DNA of 64,000 nucleotides from Humitalea sp050632385 (lineage in GTDB: Bacteria; Pseudomonadota; Alphaproteobacteria; Acetobacterales; Acetobacteraceae), in assembly GCF_050632385.1 (NCBI RefSeq), contig NZ_CP192599.1, positions 5,518,001-5,582,000 on the forward strand, in the 5' to 3' direction. A model generated the notes under the pieces. That model was not told the DNA's origin. It saw only the letters and a program-made list of their open reading frames with translations, and made no database searches. Both the position numbers and the translations under genes were made by a program. Of this stretch, positions 46,035 to 53,950 are shown piece by piece (the first letter of the stretch is position 1; each line of letters begins with the position of its first letter).

Positions 46035-46153
46035 TCAGGCTGGCACGGCGGACAGGCTGACGTTGGCAGTATTGCTGACGGCGCCGATGGTTTCCAGCGT
46101 CATGTAGCGGGCGCGCTGGGTGGCCCATTCGTCGGACTGCTCGAGCAGGATGG
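46035..46153 (-). pseudogene. 3' fragment of an IS256-family transposase
   Basis: About 38 codons ending in a stop, reading LLEQSDEWATQRARYMTLET then IGAVSNTANVSLSAVPA. This is the C-terminus of IS256-family transposases. The gene is cut at its 5' side exactly where the IS66 inverted repeat begins (46154), so an IS66 insertion probably split it. The rest was not found. Confidence 0.7.
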
Positions 46154-46188
46154 GTAAGCATCCGCCGAGTGCCGCGGCACGTCGGGGG

Positions 46189-47449
46189 TTAGGCGGCAGC
46201 GGCGTCTTCGGGCTGATCGCGCTTCCATTTCCAGGGCAGCAATTCCTCCAGCCGCGAGGCCGGGTGGTCAGCGATCCTGGCGAGCACATCGGCCAGCCAG
46301 GCGCGGGGATCGACGTCGTTGAGCTTGGCGGTGACGATGAGCGAGTACATCGCCGCGGCCCGTTCGCCGCCGCGATCGGAGCCCGCGAACAGCCACGACT
46401 TCCGCCCGAGCGCGATGCCACGCAGGGCGCGCTCGGCGGCGTTGTTGGTCAGGCAGATCCGGCCATCGCCGAGGAACCGCGTGAACGCATCCCAGCGCTT
46501 CAGCATGTAATTCATCGCCTTGGCCAGATCATTGTGGCGCGACAGCCTGGCCCTGGTCTCACGCATCCAGGCTTCGAGGTCTGCGACCAGTGGCGCCACG
46601 TGCTGCAGCCCGACGGCCAGGCGCTCCTTGGCCGGTAGACCGTTGATCGCGCGCTCGGCATCGAATATCGCGTCGATCCGACGCACCGCCTCGGCGGCCA
46701 GCGGCGCCCGGGCGACCTCGGCCAGATTGAACAGCTTGCGCCGGCCATGCGCCCAACAGGCCGCCTCCGTCACCGGGCCCGGCCTGCGCCCCGGCACGTA
46801 GAGGTCGTTGAACCCGGCATAGGCATCCGCCTGCAGGATCCCGGCGTAGCCTGCCAGGTGCCGGTTCGGGTGCTCGGCCGTCCGGTCGCGCGAATAGCGG
46901 AACATCGCTGCCGGCGGCGCCGGACCGGCAAAGGGCCGGTCGTCGCGCACATAGGTCCAGAGCCGCGCCGTGACGGTCCTGCCCTTGGCCAGCAGCGGCA
47001 CCGTGGTGTCATCGCCATGCAATCGCGACCCCGCCAGGACATGAGCGTCGATCAGCGTCACCAGGGGCGCCAGCATGGCGGTGCAGGTGCCGACCCAGTC
47101 GGCCAGCGTCGAGACGCTGAGCTCGATGTCCTCGCGGCCATAGCTCTCGCTCTGGCGGTTCAGCGGCAGGTGCTGGCCGAATTTCGCCTCCAGGGCCGAC
47201 GTATACGTCGGCCGCCAGCAGGTTCGGCCCGGCCCGACCGCGGGCGATCGGGTGGAGCGGTGCCGGCGGCTGGGTGATGCTCTCGCAGGATCGGCAGGAG
47301 AATCGCTCGCGAACGGTCTGGATCACCTTCCACTGGCGCGGCACCACCTCCAGCGTCTCGGTGATGTCCTCGCCCAGCTTGGCCAGCCTGCCGCCGCAGC
47401 AGGGACAGGCCGCCGGGGCCACGATCACCACCCGCTCGCGCGGCAGATG
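46189..47449 (-). pseudogene. tnpC: IS66 transposase TnpC, truncated and frameshifted
   Basis: It retains the zinc-finger-like CPCCGGRLAKLGEDITETLE with CRSCESITQPP, the central DDE region with RLHGDDTTVPLL and LQADAYAGFNDLY, and the C-terminal LTNNAAERALRGIALGRKSW. Compared with the intact copy, the six bases after LLA are replaced by a 19-base segment containing most of a 20-bp palindrome, a net gain of 13 that shifts the frame. The first ~110 codons are missing. No functional product is expected. Confidence 0.85.
47194..47213. repeat. Perfect 20-bp palindrome disrupting tnpC
   Basis: The two halves GGCCGACGTA and TACGTCGGCC form a perfect 20-bp palindrome. It sits where the intact copy has a short ATGATC stretch, and causes the frameshift in the IS66 transposase remnant. 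Confidence 0.8.
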
Positions 47450-47553
47450 GTACCCATCCGGCGAGGGCCGCCTACCGCGATTTGGCTGAGCCTGTCTTTT
47501 GCTCTTACGGGCGTTCTTTCGAGCGCCGTTAAGGGCGGAGGCTGGGTTTCGGG

Positions 47554-47928
47554 ATGGAGATCATCACGGGCGTCGAGCGACGGCGCCGCTGGCGGGCTGA
47601 GGAGAAACTGCGGATCCTGGCCGAGTTGGACGAACCCGGTGCCATGTTCAACGAGGTGGCGCGTCGGAACGATGTCAGCCGTGGCTTGCTGTGGCAGTGG
47701 CGCGACGCGCGGCGGCGCGGCAGGCTTGCGGCAGATGTCGCGACCTTCGTCCCGCTGCGCGTGGTGCCGGAGTTGGCGGGACCGGCATCACCGACGACTT
47801 GCACCGATCCTGACAGAGAGCCGGACGAGCGCATCGAGATCATGCTTGCCGACGGCACCATGGTGCGCGTGACGGACCGGATCAGCACCATGGCCCTGCG
47901 TCGCATCCTGGCAGCACTGCGCGGATGA
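47554..47928 (+). CDS. tnpA: IS66 accessory protein TnpA
   Basis: A 124-residue IS66 Orf1/TnpA with an N-terminal helix-turn-helix (RRRRWRAEEKLRILAELDEP, then NEVARRNDVSRGLLWQWRDA). It is needed for transposition with TnpB and TnpC. Its stop overlaps tnpB (ATGA). It is much diverged from the second tnpA of this window at 50615-51007. Confidence 0.9.
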   Translation: MEIITGVERRRRWRAEEKLRILAELDEPGAMFNEVARRNDVSRGLLWQWRDARRRGRLAADVATFVPLRVVPELAGPASPTTCTDPDREPDERIEIMLADGTMVRVTDRISTMALRRILAALRG

Positions 47929-48272
47929 TCCCGGTCCCTTCCGGCGTGCGGGTCTGGTTGGCGGTTGGCCACACCGACATGCGCCGCGGCATGAACGGCC
48001 TGGCGCTACAGGTGCAGCAGGCCCTTGGGCGCGATCCCCATGCCGGCGATCTCTACGTATTCCGGGGACGCCGCGGCGATCTGCTGAAAATCGTCTGGCA
48101 TGACGGCCTCGGCATGTCGCTCTACGCCAAGAGGCTGGAACGCGGCCGGTTCATCTGGCCCTCGCCGGCGGACGGATCGGTCGCGATCTCGGGCGCGCAG
48201 CTGGCCTATATGCTCGACGGAATCGACTGGCGAAATCCGCAACGGACATGGCGGCCGGAAGTCGCAGGATAG
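47925..48272 (+). CDS. tnpB: IS66 accessory protein TnpB
   Basis: A 115-residue IS66 Orf2/TnpB with the family core VWLAVGHTDMRRGMNGLALQ, HAGDLYVFRGRRGDLLKIVW and LYAKRLERGRFIWP. It is coupled to tnpA by a 4-base overlap. Only four residues differ from the TnpB encoded at 50271-50618. Confidence 0.92.
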   Translation: MIPVPSGVRVWLAVGHTDMRRGMNGLALQVQQALGRDPHAGDLYVFRGRRGDLLKIVWHDGLGMSLYAKRLERGRFIWPSPADGSVAISGAQLAYMLDGIDWRNPQRTWRPEVAG

Positions 48273-48332
48273 ATCAGCGCCGCGACGAATTCCGACTACC
48301 TGCCGCGGGCGGTCTGTGATTCCATCCTTGGC

Positions 48333-49907
48333 ATGACGCCGACGCCGGACAGCCTGCCCGACGATCTCGAAGCCCTGCGCGCAGCGCTGGCGGCAGAGCA
48401 ACTGGCCCGGCGCGAGGCCGAGGCACGTGCCTGCGGGGCCGAGACGATGGTGGCCCATCTCAAGCTGCTGATCGCCAGGCTCAGGCACGATAGGTTTGGC
48501 GCCTCCTCCGAGCGCGGCCGCAAGCTGCTCGACCAGTTGGAACTGGAACTCGACGAGGTGGTCACGGCCGCCAGCGAGCAGGCCACAAAGGCCGAGACCG
48601 CCCCCGGCCAGCGGTCCGGCCCACCCGGCCGCAAGCCCGTCCGTGCCCCGCTGCCGGCGCATCTGCCGCGCGAGCGGGTGGTGATCGCGGCCCCGTCGGC
48701 CTGTCCCTGCTGCGGCGGCAGGCTGGCCAAGCTCGGCGAGGATGTCACGGAGACGCTGGAGGTGGTGCCGCGCCAGTGGAAGGTGATCCAGACCGTGCGC
48801 GAGCGGTTCTCCTGCCGATCCTGCGAGAGCATCACCCAGCCGCCGGCGCCGTTCCACCCGATCGCTCGCGGTCGTGCCGGACCGAACCTGCTGGCGATGA
48901 TCCTGGAGGCGAAATTCGGCCAGCACCTGCCGCTGAACCGCCAGAGCGAAAGCTATGGCCGCGAGGGGATCGAGCTCAGCGTATCGACGCTGGCCGACTG
49001 GGTCGGCACCTGCACCGCCATGCTGGCGCCCCTGGTGACGCTGATCGACGCCCACGTTCTGGCCGGGCCGCGATTGCATGGCGACGACACCACGGTGCCG
49101 CTGCTGGCCAAGGGCAGGACCGTCACGGCGCGGCTCTGGACTTATGTGCGTGACGACCGGCCCTTTGCCGGCCCGGCACCGCCGGCGGCGATGTTCCGCT
49201 ATTCGTGCGACCGCACGGCCGAGCACCCGAACCGGCACCTGGCGGGCTACGCCGGGATCCTGCAGGCGGATGCCTATGCCGGGTTCAACGACCTCTACGT
49301 GCCGGGGCGCAGGCCGGGCCCGGTGACGGAGGCGGCCTGCTGGGCGCATGGCCGGCGCAAGCTGTTCAATCTGGCCGAGGTCGCCCGGGCGCCGCTGGCC
49401 GCCGAGGCGGTGCGACGGATCGACGCGATCTTTGACGCCGAGCGCGCCATCAATGGCCTGCCGGCCGACCAGCGCCTGGCCGAGCGCCAGAAGCATATCG
49501 CGCCGTTGGTCGCAGACCTCGAAGCCTGGATGCGTGAGACCCGCGCCAGGCTGTCGCGGCACAATGATCTGGCCAAGGCGATGGACTACATGCTGAAGCG
49601 CTGGGACGCGTTCACGCGCATCCTCGGCGATGGCCGGATTTGCCTGACCAACAACGCCGCCGAGCGCGCCCTGCGTGGCATCGCGCTCGGGCGGAAGTCG
49701 TGGCTGTTCGCCGGCTCCGATCGCGGCGGGGAGCGCGCCGCGGCGATGTACTCGCTCATCGTCACCGCCAAGCTCAACGATGTGGATCCGCGCGCCTGGC
49801 TGGCCGACGTGCTCGTCAGGATCGCCGACCACCCGGCCTCCCGGCTGGACGAATTGCTGCCCTGGAACTGGAAGGGCGACCAGGCCAAAGACGCCGCTGC
49901 CGCCTGA
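48333..49907 (+). CDS. tnpC: IS66 transposase TnpC
   Basis: A 524-residue DDE transposase of IS66. It has an N-terminal leucine-rich coiled coil (about 10-75), a zinc-binding region (CPCCGGRLAKLGED, CRSCESITQPP), the catalytic core with LHGDDTTVPLL, QADAYAGFNDLY and the LTNNAAERALRG end, all intact. The 3' 1.28 kb is almost the reverse complement of the partial copy at 46154-47449. Confidence 0.93.
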   Translation: MTPTPDSLPDDLEALRAALAAEQLARREAEARACGAETMVAHLKLLIARLRHDRFGASSERGRKLLDQLELELDEVVTAASEQATKAETAPGQRSGPPGRKPVRAPLPAHLPRERVVIAAPSACPCCGGRLAKLGEDVTETLEVVPRQWKVIQTVRERFSCRSCESITQPPAPFHPIARGRAGPNLLAMILEAKFGQHLPLNRQSESYGREGIELSVSTLADWVGTCTAMLAPLVTLIDAHVLAGPRLHGDDTTVPLLAKGRTVTARLWTYVRDDRPFAGPAPPAAMFRYSCDRTAEHPNRHLAGYAGILQADAYAGFNDLYVPGRRPGPVTEAACWAHGRRKLFNLAEVARAPLAAEAVRRIDAIFDAERAINGLPADQRLAERQKHIAPLVADLEAWMRETRARLSRHNDLAKAMDYMLKRWDAFTRILGDGRICLTNNAAERALRGIALGRKSWLFAGSDRGGERAAAMYSLIVTAKLNDVDPRAWLADVLVRIADHPASRLDELLPWNWKGDQAKDAAAA

Positions 49908-49942
49908 CAGCCAGCCCGCCGTGGCCCTCGGCGGATGCTTAC

Positions 49943-50207
49943 GCAACGTGCCACCGGCGGCCTTGCCAGATGCGAAGCGGTTTGCCGACGTAGCTCAATA
50001 TCGCTGCGACGACAGAGGCCCCGGCCGCCGCGCGATTGGATGCGCTGATAGACATATCGATGGCGTGGACGGCCTGCAGTCCCTGTACCAGTTCGGAGAT
50101 CACCGCGCCTGACAGTGCCGGTACGCTGGAGCCGCCGGAAATGACAGCGACGCCCGCAGCACGGGCAAGGGCATCCAGTGCACCAATACCGCAGACAAAG
50201 TCGCGCG
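49943..50207 (-). pseudogene. Fragment of a saccharopine-dehydrogenase-like protein
   Basis: An uninterrupted frame of ~88 codons: RDFVCGIGALDALARAAGVA, VISGGSSVPALSGAVISELV, MSISASNRAAAGASVV and AILSYVGKPLRIWQGRRWH. This matches the middle of saccharopine-dehydrogenase-like NAD(P)-binding oxidoreductases. Both ends are cut: one by the terminal repeat of the intact IS66, the other by the start of an IS66 tnpC relic. No start or stop codon belongs to it. Confidence 0.6.
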
Positions 50208-50270
50208 CATGCCGAGGATGGAATCATGAACCGCGCGCGGCAGGTAGTGGAAATCCGCCGCGGCGGCGAC

Positions 50271-50618
50271 CTATCCTGCGGCTTCCGGGCGCCATGTCCG
50301 TTGCGGGTTTCGCCAGTCGATGCCGTCGAGCATGTAAGCCAGTTGCGACCCCGAGATCGCCACCGACCCATCCGCTGGCGACGGCCAGATGAACCGCCCC
50401 CGCTCCAGCCGCTTGGCGTAGAGCGACATGCCGAGCCCGTCATGCCAGACGATTTTCACCAGGTCGCCGCGGCATCCGCGGAACACGTAGAGATCGCCGG
50501 CATGGGGATCGCGGCCCAACGCCTGCTGCACCTGCAGCGCCAGGCCGTTCATGCCGCGGCGCATGTCGGTATGGCCGACCGCGAGCCAGACCCGCACGCC
50601 GGACGGCACCGGGATCAT
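50271..50618 (-). CDS. tnpB: IS66 accessory protein TnpB (partial element)
   Basis: A 115-residue TnpB, full length. It differs from the copy at 47925-48272 at four positions (for example GCRGDLVK instead of GRRGDLLK). It is coupled to its tnpA by an ATGA overlap. Without a tnpC nearby it could only act in trans. Confidence 0.9.
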   Translation of the reverse strand: MIPVPSGVRVWLAVGHTDMRRGMNGLALQVQQALGRDPHAGDLYVFRGCRGDLVKIVWHDGLGMSLYAKRLERGRFIWPSPADGSVAISGSQLAYMLDGIDWRNPQRTWRPEAAG

Positions 50619-51007
50619 CCGCGCAGCGCTGCCACAACACGCCGCAACGCGGCGGAGCCGATCGCCTCGTCGACACGGATCACCGTACCGTCCGGCAAGG
50701 CTATCTCGATCCGGCCAGCGGTCGCCTCACATGGCGCTGGCGAAGCCACCGGCGCAGCATAAGCCCGAGGGACAGGCGCCGGCAGATCCGTCGCCACCTG
50801 CAGCGGCATGAACATCGGCGCGGGCTCGGCCACCAGCACGCCCTGCCGTGCCTGTTTCCGCCAGGCCCACAGCACGCTGCGGCTCACCTCGTGCCGGCGC
50901 GCCACCTCGACAAAGCACGCGCCGGGACGTTCAGCCTCAGCCACAATCCGCAGCTTGTCCGCCACCCGCCATCGGCGCCGGCGCTCAATACCGCTGATGA
51001 TCTCCAT
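50615..51007 (-). CDS. tnpA: IS66 accessory protein TnpA (partial element)
   Basis: A 130-residue TnpA with the helix-turn-helix (RRRRWRVADKLRIVAEAERP, VARRHEVSRSVLWAWRKQAR). The ATG at 51007 (MEIISGIERRR) matches the family start; an in-frame start nine codons upstream is less likely. Only about half its residues match the TnpA at 47554-47928, although the adjacent TnpB proteins are nearly identical. Confidence 0.88.
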   Translation of the reverse strand: MEIISGIERRRRWRVADKLRIVAEAERPGACFVEVARRHEVSRSVLWAWRKQARQGVLVAEPAPMFMPLQVATDLPAPVPRAYAAPVASPAPCEATAGRIEIALPDGTVIRVDEAIGSAALRRVVAALRG

Positions 51008-51204
51008 GCCCCAAACCGCCCCCGTCCTTAACAACGCTCCTACGAGCGTCGATAAGATCAGAAGACAGCTTCAGCCCCAGACCGGAAGGCGGCCGTCACC
51101 GGAGGGGTACCTCCTTGCCAACGAGTCATGCGAACGGATAGCCGGCGTCTGGCTGGTCTGCCGTGCGGTGGAGTTGCCCCCTTCAAACCGGACAGTCGAC
51201 GGGG

Positions 51205-51387
51205 TTGGGGGAGAAGATCAACTCGTCCTACCTCAGCCGGGTGCTACGGCTGACGCTGCTGGCGCCGAATCTAGTCGAGGCGACATTGGACGGGCGTCAG
51301 CCTGACGGGATGACGCTGCCGCAGTTGATGAAGCCATTTCCGGTGAGATGGAAGGAGCAAAGAGATGCACTGGACAGCGCATGCTGA
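51205..51387 (+). pseudogene. C-terminal remnant of a recombinase-associated protein
   Basis: About 60 codons: EKINSSYLSRVLRLTLLAPN, VEATLDGRQPDGMTLPQLMK and PFPVRWKEQ. This matches the C-terminal tail found on serine site-specific recombinases (or a small protein that follows them) in Alphaproteobacteria. The catalytic part is absent. The stretch 51388-51480 after it holds nothing recognisable. Confidence 0.5.
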
Positions 51388-51480
51388 CTGACTTGAAGGC
51401 CCACAAGGCCGGCGAGCATGAGTCTCGGCTCTCGGCGCATCGTCGGCGGACACGGGGTTGGGGCGATAATGCCGCAGACC

Positions 51481-53070
51481 TCAAGAACGTGGGCAGATCG
51501 GTGGTAACGGCAAGGTAGCAAGGACCTTCGACGATATCGAGGCCGAGCCGCCTACTCGGTTATACGCTACTGAGGCCGCCTTCGAGTTCAGGAGCGCGGC
51601 GACGTTGGCTGCCGATGCAGCATCCTTTCGCGTCGGTAGGAGAATGATAACATGATTCTCGCCAACCACCCCCCCGTAGCGCCGGATGAATTCCTCGGTG
51701 ACGACGGCCGCATTCAAGCGCTTCTCCTGCGAGCTTGATGATGTCCGCTGGAGAACCACGCATTCCTGAGTGATGACGTAGGAGGCTCCCTCATTGGCCT
51801 GGACAAAGCCTCGATTCCCGGCCTGGCGTGATTTGCGTCCGCGGTCGTAGTCGAAGTGGCCGTCGGGGGTGACGGAGGCCGCCCAGATAAGAGGATAGCG
51901 ACCGCGCGCTCGGGTATTGTGAAGCCGCTCCGGCTGCCGGTTGGCCACGAGATATCCGGCCCTAGTCGTCCATCCCAGGTCGTTTAGGCATGGACCCGTC
52001 TCCGCCCTGCCTTCGCCTGGCAATAACCAAGGTGAGCCATCGGTGGGCAGGATGACGTCGGGAAGCGTGTTTACGCAGCCGGTGCTGGTGAGGATGCTGG
52101 AGGCCACCCGGTGTGGAGATGGGCCCTCTACCGGTGTGGGGCGGCGGCGCAGCACGATGAAACACGCGTCCTGGATGGCATCGAGGAAAACGTCCGTCCG
52201 CTTCTCCACGCTGTCCAGTACCAGGACCTCAGCGAGCTCGGAAATCCGGCGCCGAAAGCGCGCGAATTCGGGGCCGCCTACGAAGCTGGCTGGGATGACG
52301 TGGCCAACCAGGCCACCAATCGGGACAATGGCGAGCGCCTTGCGAGTGAACAGAGCATAGAGGTTCATTCGGCCCGCTGTGATGTCCGGGAATTGTCCCT
52401 TGGCCAGAGCGTGTTCGTTGGCGTTTAAACGCCGATAGGGAGGATTGCCGATCTCATGGTCGAACTCAGTCCACCCAGGCTCCAAGCCATCACCGTTTTT
52501 GATCACGCGAGATGCTTGGCGCGCGATGCTTCGGGGGAACCCGAATTCCTGAATGAGCATGCGGGTAAAAAGCGCCTGGGCCAGGGTGGCCAAAGATGGG
52601 TCGATCTCGCAACCCTGGAGGCGGTCACACAGCAGGGCTGCGATAGATTTCCGAGCGATCCCCTCCTTGATCCAAAGTCGGACCATGCGGCGGGCCAGGG
52701 GGACGACGAAGGCGGCACCACCGGCGGATGGATCCCGGAACCGGGCGCGACCGATCTGAACGCCGAGGGCCTCGAAGCGGTCGAGGAGGTGATCGACAAG
52801 GTGGGGAGGGGTGAAGTAGGCACCGAGGCGCTTTCGGTCTTCGCTTGGCATGAGGACTGCGAAAACGCAGGCAATGGCATGATCGTGCCATTCCTCCGTC
52901 ATCTCGCCCAGTATGGCTATTGCGGCCGTAGAAGCGGTGCCATCCACTAGTGCCAGGGCTTCTTGCAGTGCATCGCCGCCTCGGCGCCGGTACAGGGCGC
53001 AGAGACGGCTCACTGCATTTGCGGCCGACGATATCGTGGATTTTGTGATTTTAGTTGTGTCGGTCGTCAT
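51481..53070 (-). CDS. N6-adenine-type DNA methyltransferase of the DISARM-like operon
   Basis: A 529-residue methyltransferase of the Eco57I/type II gamma-like group. Motif X/I region: RLGAYFTPPHLVDHLLDRF and FRDPSAGGAAFVVPLA; motif IV is IGNPPYRRL, the N-P-P-Y form of adenine methylases. The C-terminal half resembles TaqI-type target-recognition regions (SSKVLATLPLPP end). It starts 61 bases after the drmC stop and is the last gene of the operon. In DISARM the methylase marks host DNA as self. It is far shorter than the class 1 methylase DrmMI and of a different kind from the cytosine enzyme DrmMII. The ATG at 53070 is chosen over a TTG at 53109. Confidence 0.85.
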   Translation of the reverse strand: MTTDTTKITKSTISSAANAVSRLCALYRRRGGDALQEALALVDGTASTAAIAILGEMTEEWHDHAIACVFAVLMPSEDRKRLGAYFTPPHLVDHLLDRFEALGVQIGRARFRDPSAGGAAFVVPLARRMVRLWIKEGIARKSIAALLCDRLQGCEIDPSLATLAQALFTRMLIQEFGFPRSIARQASRVIKNGDGLEPGWTEFDHEIGNPPYRRLNANEHALAKGQFPDITAGRMNLYALFTRKALAIVPIGGLVGHVIPASFVGGPEFARFRRRISELAEVLVLDSVEKRTDVFLDAIQDACFIVLRRRPTPVEGPSPHRVASSILTSTGCVNTLPDVILPTDGSPWLLPGEGRAETGPCLNDLGWTTRAGYLVANRQPERLHNTRARGRYPLIWAASVTPDGHFDYDRGRKSRQAGNRGFVQANEGASYVITQECVVLQRTSSSSQEKRLNAAVVTEEFIRRYGGVVGENHVIILLPTRKDAASAANVAALLNSKAASVAYNRVGGSASISSKVLATLPLPPICPRS

Positions 53071-53131
53071 CGGCAAACTCGAATACGCATTTTCCCGGCG
53101 CGGCGTCAATAATGATGGACATAGTGAATAC

Positions 53132-53950
53132 TTAGGAGACCTGCGAGGAGCAGGAGATTACGGCGCTAAGGGCTGTGGTGACGACATCGACTCCGATGCC
53201 ATCGATCAACACGCCGAGCTCCAGGGACTGCTTCTCATAAAGCAGCATATTGGCTGATCCCACATACGCGCGGCTGCCATCAGCGACGATGGCCTTTGCG
53301 TGGAAGGTCTCAAATCCATCGTCATGCACAACAGCATAGTTCATGACGGTAACGCCCAAGGCCGACAGAGCAGCGATCGAGTTGGCGAGGGTCTGCTTGG
53401 TCTGGTGTCCCCGGACACGCAGGACCAGGACGCGCTCGGTGGCCTTGGTCTGGTCGAAGAGATCGAGAACGAACGCCATGCCTGGATCATTCACGAAGGG
53501 GGTGAAGATCCAGAGTGAGCGTTCCGCGAATTGGGCGACTGCGCGCATAGCACGCGAGGTGTCCAGTATGTCGGCCGCGGCCAGGCCAAGCTTTTGCAGG
53601 GCAGCTGAATACTGGCTGCAACCACCTGGTGGCGTCACCACGGAGCGGAAGGTGCCCTGCTCCGGACGAATCTCAGCCATGGCCGCGATGCCCTGTATGA
53701 ACGGTTCGATGTGCTCAGGCAGTGCGGTGCTGGCGAGCAGCACCCCGGGCTGGATCTCCACGGCCCATCCGCGGGCGACGAAATCAGCGGCCGCGGTTCT
53801 CACGGCCTGGCCTCGACCTGGAATTCGATCGAGGTGAGCTCGGCCGCTGGGAGAATGCAGGGCCCGGGCGACGAGTGCAGCCTCGCGGGCGACGTGCGCC
53901 AGGGATTTGGTGACGGAGAGCTGGATCTCCGCCGACAGGCCGCTCTTCAA
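53132..53950 (-). CDS. drmC: DISARM protein DrmC, phospholipase D family
   Basis: A 272-residue PLD-superfamily protein. The C-terminal HKD motif is clear: FHAKAIVADGSRAYVGSANML. A second, N-terminal motif is weak (IFTPFVNDPG region), as in other DrmC proteins, so one active site per dimer is likely. DrmC is a DISARM component but was reported as partly dispensable. The start is probably the TTG at 53950, which overlaps the drmB stop (TTGA) and gives a normal DrmC length. Confidence 0.82.
   Translation of the reverse strand: MKSGLSAEIQLSVTKSLAHVAREAALVARALHSPSGRAHLDRIPGRGQAVRTAAADFVARGWAVEIQPGVLLASTALPEHIEPFIQGIAAMAEIRPEQGTFRSVVTPPGGCSQYSAALQKLGLAAADILDTSRAMRAVAQFAERSLWIFTPFVNDPGMAFVLDLFDQTKATERVLVLRVRGHQTKQTLANSIAALSALGVTVMNYAVVHDDGFETFHAKAIVADGSRAYVGSANMLLYEKQSLELGVLIDGIGVDVVTTALSAVISCSSQVS

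Larger units (their letters stand above)
46154..47449 (-). mobile_element. Partial IS66-family element (right part)
   Basis: The end carries the IS66 terminal repeat GTAAGCATCCGCCGA at 46154-46168, matching the end of the intact copy at 49928-49942. The segment holds only the 3' two thirds of the transposase gene and stops abruptly at 47449, where the terminal repeat of a second IS66 element begins. It lies in inverted orientation to that element. Confidence 0.8.
47450..49942 (+). mobile_element. Complete IS66-family insertion sequence, 2.49 kb
   Basis: Imperfect terminal inverted repeats (GTACCCATCCGGCGA at 47450-47464 and the complement of GTAAGCATCCGCCGA at 49928-49942; 12 of 15 match) bound tnpA, tnpB and tnpC in the usual order and all intact. 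The left end begins exactly inside the transposase gene of the older, oppositely oriented IS66. The flanking octamers (GGCAGATG and GCAACGTG) do not match as the 8-bp duplication expected for IS66, so a deletion or rearrangement followed insertion. Confidence 0.85.
50208..51111 (-). mobile_element. Partial IS66-family element (left part)
   Basis: It begins with a terminal repeat GTACCCCTCCGGTGACGG (complement strand from 51111), followed by tnpA and tnpB. The spacer to tnpC is conserved up to its ATG (50208-50210), where homology ends. It lacks tnpC. It could be the other half of the split element at 46154-47449 or an independent copy. Confidence 0.75.

Noticed and set aside
47450..49942. Target-site duplication of the intact IS66
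   Set aside because: The flanking octamers GGCAGATG and GCAACGTG do not match, so no duplication is claimed.
48006..49946. 646-codon minus-strand frame over the IS66
   Set aside because: It is the antisense of tnpB and tnpC, and a similar shadow appears over the other IS66 copies.
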